DNA from: RGDT01 sp964630925
Lineage (GTDB): Bacteria > Planctomycetota > Planctomycetia > Gemmatales > Gemmataceae
Assembly: GCA_964630925.1 (NCBI GenBank)
Contig: CAZVZK010000075.1
Span: 1-51,025 of the forward strand
Length of the DNA: 51,025 bases
Direction: 5' to 3'
The notes beneath the pieces were generated by a model. The model did not search any database, was not told the DNA's origin, and was given only the letters and a program-made list of their open reading frames with translations. Both the position numbers and the translations under genes were made by a program. Positions 42,630 through 50,669 of the stretch are shown here, one piece after another (within the stretch, counting starts at the first letter, position 1; each line of letters starts with the position of its first letter).

Positions 42630-42800
42630 GGCCCGGCCCTCCGCGTTCGCCCGCCCCAGGCGTAAGATAGCAACGCCCGACGGGCCCGGAGCCGCCGCCT
42701 CAGATGCACGAAGACCAGCCCCTCACCATCGAGCCGCTCACCGACTTCAGCCGCGACGCCAGCCGCCGCGCCATGCAGTCCGCCCTCGACGCCGTCTCCG
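42605..42800. repeat. Segmental duplication, copy 1
   Basis: About 195 bases including the start of the MTEAEW gene, the divergent intergenic region and the first ~33 codons of pruA are nearly identical to 44505-44700. Differences are a handful of single bases (for example GCCGCCGCCTCAG against GCCGCCACCTCAG). The match ends abruptly inside the pruA reading frame after GCCGTCTCC. Confidence 0.85.
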
Positions 42801-42823
42801 AACAGCCCGAGGTGCCCCGGTGA
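42704..42823 (+). pseudogene. 5' fragment of pruA
   Basis: The first ~32 codons (MHEDQPLTIEPLTDFSRDASRRAMQSALDAVS) match the intact gene at 44604 with two substitutions. The frame then runs into EQPEVPR and a stop at 42821-42823. It is the broken copy left by the segmental duplication; the promoter-side sequence is preserved, so it may still be transcribed into the gene downstream. Confidence 0.85.
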
Positions 42824-42844
42824 AGGCGGCCCCGAGGACCGCTC

Positions 42845-43702
42845 TTGCCCGACTATGATGGCGGCTTCAAGATCGCGGCCCGGCACTCCGGCGTGGGTCT
42901 GTCTCGCCTCGCCGGGGTAGCCGTGGAGGAGTGGACGCCCATTCCCGACACGGTGCAGGCGACGGAGCGCCTGGCCGGCCGGGCATTCCGGGCGAAGCGA
43001 GGCGGCGAGCGGTTCGTGGTGTACATGGAGGCGTATACGCGCTGGGCCGAGAGCGCCCCTTGGAGCGTTCTCGCCAAGAGCGGGCTGCTCTCCGAACGCG
43101 AGCGTCTCCCGTGCGAGTGCCTGGTGTTCGTGCTGCTGCCGCGTGGGTATCGCCCGCAGGAGGGGACGTTTCAACTCTCCATCGAGGGCAGGCCGGCCCA
43201 GCAGGTGTGGTTCCGCGAGGTACTAATGTGGCGGCAGCGGCCCGAGGATTGGTGGGAGCACCACCCCGGCCTAATGGCCTTGTACCCGCTGAGCGCCCAC
43301 GGCACGACGGCGGCGGAGGCCGTGGCGCACGCGGTGGAGTCGATCCGGCATCGCTCGCTGGACTCCGCCCGCCGCGCGGACCTGCTGACTTCGCTGGGCT
43401 TCTTTGGTAGGCTGGTGGACGACACGTTGGACGTGTGGTCGCTCATCGGGAGGGAGAACATGCGCGACTCTTCACTGGCACGGGATTTCATGCTGGAGGG
43501 CGAGCAGGCCGCGCGGCGCAGCGATGTGCTGGAGGTGATCGAGCTGCGTTTCGGCGAGGACGCCGTCAACGAGTTCCGCGACGCGCTCGCGCGGATCACC
43601 GACGTGGAGCGCCTGCGCGGCCTCCACCGGGCCGCCATCCAGGCCCGGCGGGTCAGCCAGGTCCGCCGGGCGGTGGCCGAGGTCCAGGGCGAGGGGGCAT
43701 AG
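42845..43702 (+). CDS. Rpn-like nuclease-family protein, altered motif
   Basis: 285 residues from a TTG at 42845, the first possible start after the in-frame stop at 42821. Rpn/PD-(D/E)XK-like layout: LPDYDGGFKIAARHSG, a strand-turn-strand RGGERFVVYMEAYTRWAESAPWSVLAKSG where the family normally has (I/V)E(V/F)Q, then the C-terminal helical ESIRHRSLDSARRADLLTSLGFFGRLVDD. The Gln of the ExQ motif is Tyr (MEAY), which puts activity in doubt. The TAG stop is followed in the same frame by 30 more sense codons (DLACFSETLADFRRPFTDLVRDPLAGKVSD) up to 43794, so a nonsense mutation is possible. Confidence 0.65.
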   Translation: MPDYDGGFKIAARHSGVGLSRLAGVAVEEWTPIPDTVQATERLAGRAFRAKRGGERFVVYMEAYTRWAESAPWSVLAKSGLLSERERLPCECLVFVLLPRGYRPQEGTFQLSIEGRPAQQVWFREVLMWRQRPEDWWEHHPGLMALYPLSAHGTTAAEAVAHAVESIRHRSLDSARRADLLTSLGFFGRLVDDTLDVWSLIGRENMRDSSLARDFMLEGEQAARRSDVLEVIELRFGEDAVNEFRDALARITDVERLRGLHRAAIQARRVSQVRRAVAEVQGEGA

Positions 43703-43830
43703 GACCTGGCGTGCTTCTCCGAGACCCTCGCCGACTTCCGCCGCCCGTTCACCGATCTGGTGCGTGACCCCCTGGCCGGCAAGGTGTCGGATTGACCAGC
43801 CTCCGGCCGACGGGCCCACCGGCCGGCTGT

Positions 43831-44529
43831 TCACCCCTTTCCGAGGACGAGGTCCAACGCCCAGCACCCACGCACATGCGGCCCCGGCGAACGCAGATGC
43901 GTCAGGAGGTCGGCGTCGCCGCAGCCGGCCTCTTCCAGCGCGTCGGCGAGAACGGTGAGCCGCGCAGTGTCGAGGTGCCCTGATGGGAGGACGCGCTCTT
44001 GGTATGCGGCCTCCGCGATGCTTCTTGTCTGAGCGCACGGACGCACGTAGGCCTGCGGCGGCGACTCCAAATGATCGCCCAGGATGTCGATCAGCAGGCA
44101 GGCCTGGCGCTGGAATTCGGGAGCCGAATCAGGGTACACCACGCCGGAAACGGCCTTCGCCGCTTCAGCGGCGATGGACCACTTCTTGTCCCAAGGTGCG
44201 TATGGGTGGATGCCATAGTCGCTCATGATGGCGGGCGCGAACGGCGCACAATACACGGCATGCGGGATCGCCCTGCCCCGTGCGCCTTCTAGGGCCACTC
44301 GCTTGGCCGGCTCGTTGGCCGCCAGCATTTCATGTAACGGCACCTTGCCGTCCGCAAACCGCTCTGCGGCTTCGACCGCCAAACGGCTCTCCTCATGCGT
44401 CAGACTCGGCCAGATGCGCCGGCAGCAAGCGGCCGCGAACAGCCTATACTTCCTGTCGCTCGCCCAACCCTCTGCGGCGCTCAGCATCCTCCGCAGAACT
44501 TCGAACGCCTGCCACTCCGCCTCCGTCAT
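43831..44529 (-). CDS. Gemmata-type 'MTEAEW' hypothetical protein, copy 2
   Basis: 232 residues from the ATG at 44529 (MTEAEWQAFEVLRRMLSAAEGWASDRKYRLFAAACCRRIWPSL). The C-terminus HLDTARLTVLADALEEAGCGDADLLTHLRSPGPHVRGCWALDLVLGKG is nearly the same as copy 1, and the DNA around its end (CGAGGTCCAACGCCCAGCAC) is identical to that of copy 1. The middle is quite different, so the family is rapidly diverging between conserved ends. Divergent from pruA with a 74-base shared spacer. Function unknown. Confidence 0.82.
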   Translation of the reverse strand: MTEAEWQAFEVLRRMLSAAEGWASDRKYRLFAAACCRRIWPSLTHEESRLAVEAAERFADGKVPLHEMLAANEPAKRVALEGARGRAIPHAVYCAPFAPAIMSDYGIHPYAPWDKKWSIAAEAAKAVSGVVYPDSAPEFQRQACLLIDILGDHLESPPQAYVRPCAQTRSIAEAAYQERVLPSGHLDTARLTVLADALEEAGCGDADLLTHLRSPGPHVRGCWALDLVLGKG

Positions 44530-44700
44530 GCCCCGGCCCTCCGCGTTCGCCCGCCCCAGGCGTAAGATAGCAACGCCCGACGGGCCCGGAGCCGCCACCT
44601 CAGATGCACGACGATCAGCCCCTCACCATCGAGCCCCTCACCGACTTCAGCCGCGACGCCAGCCGCCGCGCCATGCAGACCGCCCTCGACGCCGTCTCCA
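44505..44700. repeat. Segmental duplication, copy 2 (intact pruA side)
   Basis: The counterpart of 42605-42800. It contains the start of the MTEAEW gene, the divergent promoter region with CGTAAGATAG, and the first ~33 codons of the intact pruA. Identity stops at GCCGTCTCC. Confidence 0.85.
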
Positions 44701-46220
44701 CCCAGCTCGGCCGGCGCTACCCCGTCGTCATCAATAACCAGCCCGTCCAGACACCCGAGTGGATCACCTCCACCTCCCCCTCGCGCAAGACGCAGGTCGT
44801 CGGCCACGCCGGCAAGGCCACGGCCGAGATGGCCGACCAGGCCATCGCCGCCGCCTCCGCCGCCTTCCCCGCCTGGCGCGACACGCCCGTGGAGAAGCGC
44901 GCCGAGTGCCTCCACGCCGCCGCGGCGATCATGCGCCGCCGCCGCTTCGAATTGGCGGCGTGGCAGGTGTTCGAGTGCGCCAAGCAGTGGCGCGAGGCCG
45001 ACGCCGACATCGCCGAGGGCATCGACTTCTGCGAGTTCTACGCCCACGAGATGGTCCGCCTCTCCAACCCCCGCCGACGCAACGTCCCCGGCGAGGATAA
45101 CGCCTACTTCTACGAGCCGCGCGGGGTCTGCGTCGTCATCGCCCCGTGGAACTTCCCCCTCGCCATCCTGTGCGGCATGACCGCCGCCGCCCTCGCCGCC
45201 GGCTGCACCGCCGTCATGAAGCCGGCGGAGCAATCCTCCGTCGTCGCTGCCAAGCTCATGGAGGTCTTCCTCGAGGCCGGCTTCCCCCCCGGCGTCGTGA
45301 ACTTCCTGCCCGGCATCGGCGAGGAGATCGGCCCGAGGCTCGTCGGCCACAAGGACACCGCCGTCATCGCCTTCACCGGCTCGCTCAAGGTCGGCATCCT
45401 CATCAACAAGCAGGCGGCGGAGATGGCCCCCGGCCAGACGCACGTCAAGCGCGTCATCGCCGAGATGGGCGGCAAGAACGCCATCATCGTCGATGACGAC
45501 GCCGACCTCGACGAGGCCGTGGACGGCGTCGTCGATTCCGCCTTCGGCTACCAGGGCCAGAAATGCTCCGCGTGCTCGCGCGTCCTCGTCCCCGCCCCCC
45601 TGTACGAGACGTTCGTCGGCCGCCTCGTCGCGGCCACCAAATCGAAATCCATCGGCCCGGCGGAAGACCCCGGCGCGTTCATCGGCCCCGTCATCGACGC
45701 CGAGGCCCAGCAACGCCTCCTGACGTCCATCGAGCGTGGCAGGAAGGAGGCCAAACTCCTCTACGCCGGCGACGTGACCAGGCTCGCCGCCGAGGGGCAT
45801 TACGTCGCACCACACGTCTTCGGCGTCGATGACCCCAATTCCTTCCTCGCTCGTGACGAGTTCTTCGGCCCGATCCTGGCCGTCCTCAAGTACGACACGC
45901 TGGACGAGGCCCTCCGCATCGCCAACGGGGTCGATTACGCCCTGACCGGCGGCATCTTCTCGCGCAGCCCCGCCAACATCGCCCGCGTCAAGCGCGAGCT
46001 GCGTGTCGGCAACCTGTACGTCAACCGCAAGATCACCGGCGCCCTCGTGGACCGCCAGCCCTTCGGCGGGTTCAAGCTCTCCGGCATCGGCTCCAAGGCC
46101 GGCGGCCCCGACTACTTGCTGCAATTCCTCCTGCCCCGTACCATCACGGAGAACACCCTCCGTCGCGGCTTCGCCCCCGAGGCCGCCACTTCAACCCACA
46201 CCCCGCCGAGGGCACATTGA
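44604..46220 (+). CDS. pruA: L-glutamate gamma-semialdehyde dehydrogenase (P5C dehydrogenase)
   Basis: 538 residues, the RocA/PruA type aldehyde dehydrogenase, which oxidises glutamate gamma-semialdehyde (from proline) to glutamate with NAD. Hallmarks: PWNFPLAILCGMTAAALAAGCTAVMKPAEQS (cofactor region), FTGSLKVG, EMGGKNAIIVDDDADLD with the general-base Glu, and GYQGQKCSACSRVLV with the catalytic Cys321. The C-terminus NRKITGALVDRQPFGGFKLSGIGSKAGGPDYL is typical. The ATG at 44604 is supported by the conserved N-terminus QPLTIEPLTDFS. The tail carries ~15 extra residues. No PutA-like proline dehydrogenase domain is fused. Confidence 0.92.
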   Translation: MHDDQPLTIEPLTDFSRDASRRAMQTALDAVSTQLGRRYPVVINNQPVQTPEWITSTSPSRKTQVVGHAGKATAEMADQAIAAASAAFPAWRDTPVEKRAECLHAAAAIMRRRRFELAAWQVFECAKQWREADADIAEGIDFCEFYAHEMVRLSNPRRRNVPGEDNAYFYEPRGVCVVIAPWNFPLAILCGMTAAALAAGCTAVMKPAEQSSVVAAKLMEVFLEAGFPPGVVNFLPGIGEEIGPRLVGHKDTAVIAFTGSLKVGILINKQAAEMAPGQTHVKRVIAEMGGKNAIIVDDDADLDEAVDGVVDSAFGYQGQKCSACSRVLVPAPLYETFVGRLVAATKSKSIGPAEDPGAFIGPVIDAEAQQRLLTSIERGRKEAKLLYAGDVTRLAAEGHYVAPHVFGVDDPNSFLARDEFFGPILAVLKYDTLDEALRIANGVDYALTGGIFSRSPANIARVKRELRVGNLYVNRKITGALVDRQPFGGFKLSGIGSKAGGPDYLLQFLLPRTITENTLRRGFAPEAATSTHTPPRAH

Positions 46221-46222
46221 CC

Positions 46223-47209
46223 ATGCGGCTCGTTCGCACCCTCCTCGCCACCCTGATCGTTTGCGCCGGCTTCGCCGCCGCCCAGCCCGCCGACGGCCCC
46301 CGCGAGATCAAGGCCGCCCACGAGGCCCTCGTCTACAGCCTCGCCTTCGCGCCGGACGGTAAGACCTTCGCCTCCGCCGGCTACGACAACGTCGTCAAGG
46401 TCTGGGGCTACCCCGACCTGAAGGAGGCCCGCAAGATCGTCGGCCACACCGCCCCCGTCTACTGCGTGGCGTACAACAAGGACGGCACCATCCTCGCCTC
46501 GGCCAGCCTCGACAAGACCATCCGCCTCAACAACCCCGCCGACGGCAAGCTCATCAAGGAGCTGAAGGGCCACACCGACGGCGTCGAGAGCGTCGCCTTC
46601 AGCCCCGACGGCAAGGTCCTCGCCAGCGGCAGCGCGGATAAGTCCGTCCGCCTGTGGAATGTTGGCGACGGCAAGGAGCTGAAGAACCTCGGCGCCCACG
46701 GAAAGAACGTCTACACCGTCGCCTTCTCCTCCGACGGCAAGTTCCTCGCCAGCGCCTCCGCCGACGGCGTCATCAAGGTGTACGACGTGGCCGCCCAGAA
46801 GGAGACGAAGCAGCTCAAGGGCCACACCGACGCCGTCACCGGCATCGCCTGGCTGCCGGGCAACAACACGGCCCTCGTCTCCATCTCGCACGACCGCACC
46901 GTCCGCCTGTGGGACACCAACATGGGCAAGGAGACCAAGAAGCTCGGCGAGGCCGACCCGAAGACGAAGGAGGTCAAGCCCACCGAGGACGACCCCTACG
47001 GCATCGCGTTCGCGAAGGACGGCAAGGGCCTGGCCACCAGCGGGTACGCCGGGCACGTCTACCAGTGGGACCTCACGGCGGGCAAGGCGGCGTGGACGAA
47101 GAAGCTCAAGGCGCCGTGTGCCTATTGCGTCGTCTTCTCCCCGGATGGTAAGTTCCTGCTGACCGGGCACGACAACAAGTCGATCCAGGTGACACCCCTC
47201 GGGAAGTGA
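46223..47209 (+). CDS. Secreted WD40-repeat protein
   Basis: 328 residues from the ATG at 46223 (an in-frame TTG at 46217 overlaps the pruA stop). A signal peptide (MRLVRTLLATLIVCAGFAAAQ) is followed by seven WD40-type blades: KAAHEALVYSLAFAPDGKTFASAGYDNVVKVWG, KIVGHTAPVYCVAYNKDGTILASASLDKTIRL, KGHTDGVESVAFSPDGKVLASGSADKSVRLWN, and four more, the last ending FSPDGKFLLTGHDNKSIQV. It forms one complete propeller outside the cytoplasm and is probably a binding scaffold. The gene overlaps the start of the hybrid kinase (GTGA). Confidence 0.9.
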   Translation: MRLVRTLLATLIVCAGFAAAQPADGPREIKAAHEALVYSLAFAPDGKTFASAGYDNVVKVWGYPDLKEARKIVGHTAPVYCVAYNKDGTILASASLDKTIRLNNPADGKLIKELKGHTDGVESVAFSPDGKVLASGSADKSVRLWNVGDGKELKNLGAHGKNVYTVAFSSDGKFLASASADGVIKVYDVAAQKETKQLKGHTDAVTGIAWLPGNNTALVSISHDRTVRLWDTNMGKETKKLGEADPKTKEVKPTEDDPYGIAFAKDGKGLATSGYAGHVYQWDLTAGKAAWTKKLKAPCAYCVVFSPDGKFLLTGHDNKSIQVTPLGK

Positions 47210-49530
47210 TCGGCCCCATGCCCACGGCCAAGCGTGAGCCCCTGACCCCGGCCCTGTTGGCCGCCGCCGCCGTGGCGGCCACCTGGGCCGCCGGGTACTT
47301 CGGCCTCGCCTGGCTCGTGAGGGGCGGCCTCCTGCCCGCCCACCTGATGCCAGTCCTCGCCTGGGGGCTGGTCGGCCTCCTCGCCCTCGTCGCCGCCGCC
47401 GGCTGGGCCGTCGGCGTCCTCCTCGCCAGGCACCGCGCCGCCGTGGACGCCGCCGCCGCCCGCAGCCGCCTCATCGTGGACGCCGCCGCCGACGCCATCC
47501 TCACCCTCGACTACCAGGGCCGCATCGAGTCGTTCAACGCCGCCGCCGCCAGGATGTTCGGCTACGAGGCCTCCGAGGTCCTCGGCCGCGACTTCTCGCT
47601 GCTCATCGGCACCGCCGACAAGAGCGGCCTGGAACGCCTCCTCCAGGAGACCGTCCCCACCGGCAGCGCGAAGGTCCTCGTCGACAGCACCACCTTCGTC
47701 GGCAAGCACAAGGGCGGGCACACCTTCCCGGTCGAGCTGGGCGTCAGCAAGGTCATCGACGAGGACCGCCGCGTCTACGTGCAGATCGTCCGCGACCTCA
47801 CCGAGCGCAAACGCGCCGAACGCCACCGCCGCATCCAGTACGAGACGGCCCGCGTGCTGGCGGGCAACACCGACCTCGCCGAGGCCGGGCCGCGCGTCCT
47901 CGAGGTGATCGGCTCAGGGGTGGGCTGGCCGGCCGGCCTGCTGTGGAAAGTGGACCCCTCCGACGGCCTGCTCCGATGCGTCGCCGCCTGGGCCGAGGGC
48001 GGGCCCGCCCTGCGGTTCACCAGCGAGGCCCGCGCCGCCACGCACGCCCCCGGCTCCGGCCTGCCCGGCCGCGTCTGGCTCCGGCACGAGTTACGCTGGC
48101 TCGGCAAGCTCGCCGCCGACCCCGACCTGCCCACCGCCGCCGCCCGCCGCGCCGGCTACGAGTCCGCCATCGCCTGGCCCGTCGAGCTGGAGAAGCAGAC
48201 CCTCGGCGTGCTGGAGTTCTACGCCCCGGAGATCACCGACCCCGACGACGACCTCAAGGGCTGCCTCTACCCCGTCGCCACCCACCTCGCCCAGTTCATC
48301 CGCCGCAAGGCCGACGAGGAGGCCCTGAAGAAGGCCCTCGTCGCCGCCGAGGCCGCCAGCCAGGCCAAGAGCGAATTCCTCGCCAACATCAGCCACGAGA
48401 TCCGCACGCCGCTGAACGGCATCGTCGGCCTGACCGAGATCGCCCTCATGGGCGAGTTGGAGGCCCAGCAGCGCGAACACCTGGGGCTGGTGCAGTCGTC
48501 GGCCAACACCCTCCTCGCCCTGGTCAACGACCTCCTCGACTTCGCCAAGATCGAGGCGGCGCGCATGGACCTGGAGTGCGTCCCCTTCGCCGTCCGCGCC
48601 GGCCTCGAGCCGACGCTGCGCGCCCTCGGCGTCCGCGCCCGCCAGAAGGGCCTGGCGTTCACCCACACCTTCGACCCCGACGTCCCCGTCTGGGTGGTCG
48701 GCGACCCCCTCCGCCTGCAACAGGTGCTGTTCAACCTCGTCGGCAACGCCATCAAGTTCACCCACAAGGGCGAGGTGACGGTGCGTCTGGGCCTGGCCGC
48801 CCGCACCGCCAGGGACGTGATCCTGCACGGCACCGTGCGCGACACGGGCATCGGCATCGCCCACGAGAAGCAGGAGGCCATCTTCGAGGCGTTCAGCCAG
48901 GCCGACGGCTCGCGGGCCCGCAAGTTCGGGGGCACCGGCCTCGGCCTGACCATCGCCTCGCGTCTGGTGGGGCTGATGGGCGGGCGCGTCTGGGTCGAGA
49001 GCCAGCCCGGCAAGGGCAGCACGTTCCACTTCACCGCCTGCCTCGCCGCCACCAGCGAGGCCACCCTCGGCGAGCCGGAGGGCGGCACCGGCGCCGGCGA
49101 CGACAGCGTCTGGGGGCTCAGCCTGACCCAGGCCGCCGACCCGTGCGGCAAGCGCATCCTCGTCGCCGAGGACAACCCCGTCAACCGCGTCCTCCTCGAC
49201 CTCATCCTCCAGAAGCGCCAGCACCAGGTGACGTTCGCCTGCAACGGCGTCGATGCCGTCCGCCTCTGGCAGGAGCAGCCGTTCGATCTGGTCCTCATGG
49301 ACGTGCAGCTGCCGGAGATGGACGGCGTCGAGGCGACGATGCTGATCCTGGAGGAGTCGCGCCGCACCGGCCGGCCCGCGATGATCGTCGGCCTGACCGC
49401 CCACGCCAGCACCGAGGACCGCCAGAGGTGTCTCGGCGCCGGCATGGCGGCGTACATCGCCAAGCCCATCCAGCCGCGCGACCTGCTCGACGCCATCGAC
49501 CGGCTGGTCCGGCCGCCGTCGGCCCACTGA
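47206..49530 (+). CDS. Hybrid histidine kinase (PAS-GAF-HisKA-HATPase-REC)
   Basis: 774 residues. The GTG at 47206 overlaps the WD40 stop; an ATG at 47218 is an equal alternative. Two N-terminal transmembrane helices (~14-35, 43-68), a PAS domain (LIVDAAADAILTLDYQGRIESFNAAAARMFGYEASEV, ~85-200), a GAF-like domain (WPAGLLWKVDPSDGLLRCVAAW through LGVLEFYAPE, ~240-360), HisKA with the phospho-His in NISHEIRTPLNG (~397), HATPase with VGNAIKFTHKGE, DTGIGI and GGTGLGL, and a C-terminal REC domain with phospho-acceptor in LVLMDVQLPEMDG. Senses a membrane or intracellular signal; the WD40 neighbour may be a partner. Confidence 0.92.
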   Translation: MIGPMPTAKREPLTPALLAAAAVAATWAAGYFGLAWLVRGGLLPAHLMPVLAWGLVGLLALVAAAGWAVGVLLARHRAAVDAAAARSRLIVDAAADAILTLDYQGRIESFNAAAARMFGYEASEVLGRDFSLLIGTADKSGLERLLQETVPTGSAKVLVDSTTFVGKHKGGHTFPVELGVSKVIDEDRRVYVQIVRDLTERKRAERHRRIQYETARVLAGNTDLAEAGPRVLEVIGSGVGWPAGLLWKVDPSDGLLRCVAAWAEGGPALRFTSEARAATHAPGSGLPGRVWLRHELRWLGKLAADPDLPTAAARRAGYESAIAWPVELEKQTLGVLEFYAPEITDPDDDLKGCLYPVATHLAQFIRRKADEEALKKALVAAEAASQAKSEFLANISHEIRTPLNGIVGLTEIALMGELEAQQREHLGLVQSSANTLLALVNDLLDFAKIEAARMDLECVPFAVRAGLEPTLRALGVRARQKGLAFTHTFDPDVPVWVVGDPLRLQQVLFNLVGNAIKFTHKGEVTVRLGLAARTARDVILHGTVRDTGIGIAHEKQEAIFEAFSQADGSRARKFGGTGLGLTIASRLVGLMGGRVWVESQPGKGSTFHFTACLAATSEATLGEPEGGTGAGDDSVWGLSLTQAADPCGKRILVAEDNPVNRVLLDLILQKRQHQVTFACNGVDAVRLWQEQPFDLVLMDVQLPEMDGVEATMLILEESRRTGRPAMIVGLTAHASTEDRQRCLGAGMAAYIAKPIQPRDLLDAIDRLVRPPSAH

Positions 49531-49538
49531 CGCGGCGG

Positions 49539-50576
49539 TCACACGACGAGGCGCACCTCCGGGGCGCAGGCGCGTACGAGGGCGTCGCGCCCGTGCGGTC
49601 CGACCCGGTTGTCGGCCAGGTCGAGGAAGCGCACGCGCCCGATCCACGGCGCCGCCGCCAACGCCTCCGCCCCGGAGTCCGTGATGGCGTTGTCACGCAG
49701 GTACAGCGATTCCGGCCCCGCCATCGACCACCGCCCCGCGAGGGCCGCCACGGCGTCGTCGCCGATGCGGCACTCGATGAGCCGCAGGTCGTCCACGCCG
49801 TCGAGCGTGCCGGCGTTCGTCAGCGCCTCCAGGCCGATGCCGCCCACCTCGTTCATGCTCAGGTCGAGCATGCGCGGGCGGAAGCCGTAGACGCCGGCGA
49901 TGGCCTGCACGCCCTCCGCCGACAGGCCGTTGTCCTTCAGCCCCAGGCCACGCACGCCCGGCAGCCACGGGGCGGAGGCGAGCAGAGCCGCGCCCCTGTC
50001 GCCGAGGTTGTTCCACGGCAGCCACAGCTCGCGCAGCCGGCCCAGGTGCGGCGACTTGGCCAGCGATCCCATGCCTGCCGCGTCGAGGGGGCCGATGTAG
50101 CGGTCGGCGACGCTGAGCGTCTCCACCCAGCGCAGCACGCGGCAGGAGCCGAGGTGCAGGCCCGCCTCCGCCGGGTTGTACAGGTCCAGGCCGCGTAGCG
50201 GCGCGAGGGCGAACAGCTCCTCGCCCTGGCGCAGCAGGACGCCGGCATCGACGCACAGCCACTCCAGGAGCCCGAGGGGGAACGCCGGCAGGGCGTGTTC
50301 GGGCCGCTGCCACTGGGCGGCGACGGGCCGCGGCATCTTGCCCATGAGACGCTTGAACGGGGCGGTCCACTCGGCCCAGTTGTCGGTGAGGAGCTGCTGG
50401 GCGACGCGGCGGAGGGCGGGGTCGTTGGGGGCGGGCTTGCGGGCGATCTGGGCGCGGATGAAGTCGGCCCTCGCCTGCTGGCCGTCCTCCTCCAGCCAGT
50501 CGGCGAGGATGCCCCGCAGCCCCACGTCGTGGGGGCTCTCGCGGATGTCGGCCAGGAGCCCCGCCTCCTCGTGCAT
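49539..50576 (-). CDS. TIGR02996 domain protein with leucine-rich repeats
   Basis: 345 residues. N-terminal TIGR02996 domain (EEAGLLADIRESPHDVGLRGILADWLEEDGQQARADFIRAQI, ~3-45), then leucine-rich repeats: LAKSPHLGRLRELWLPWNNLGDRGAALLASAPWLPGVRGLGLKDNGLSAEGVQAIAGVY, PRMLDLSMNEVGGIGLEAL, ESLYLRDNAITDSGAEALAAAPWIGRVRFLDLADNRVG. The repeat period (~28 residues, LxxLxLxxNxL) is the RNase-inhibitor type. Cytoplasmic, as there is no signal peptide. A GAAGGGG element is ten bases before the ATG. Function unknown; such proteins are highly multiplied in Gemmata-like genomes. Confidence 0.88.
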   Translation of the reverse strand: MHEEAGLLADIRESPHDVGLRGILADWLEEDGQQARADFIRAQIARKPAPNDPALRRVAQQLLTDNWAEWTAPFKRLMGKMPRPVAAQWQRPEHALPAFPLGLLEWLCVDAGVLLRQGEELFALAPLRGLDLYNPAEAGLHLGSCRVLRWVETLSVADRYIGPLDAAGMGSLAKSPHLGRLRELWLPWNNLGDRGAALLASAPWLPGVRGLGLKDNGLSAEGVQAIAGVYGFRPRMLDLSMNEVGGIGLEALTNAGTLDGVDDLRLIECRIGDDAVAALAGRWSMAGPESLYLRDNAITDSGAEALAAAPWIGRVRFLDLADNRVGPHGRDALVRACAPEVRLVV

Positions 50577-50669
50577 CTCGCACCCCTTCCCAGGGCTCGC
50601 AGAGCCTCACCCCGGGCTACCATCTCGTCGCCGAAGCGGCTCCAACAGCCATCAGCCAGGGGGAACGGC

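Noticed and set aside
44526..46124. A 532-codon minus-strand frame
   Set aside because: Antisense to pruA; low-complexity Gly/Val/Asp composition typical of a shadow.
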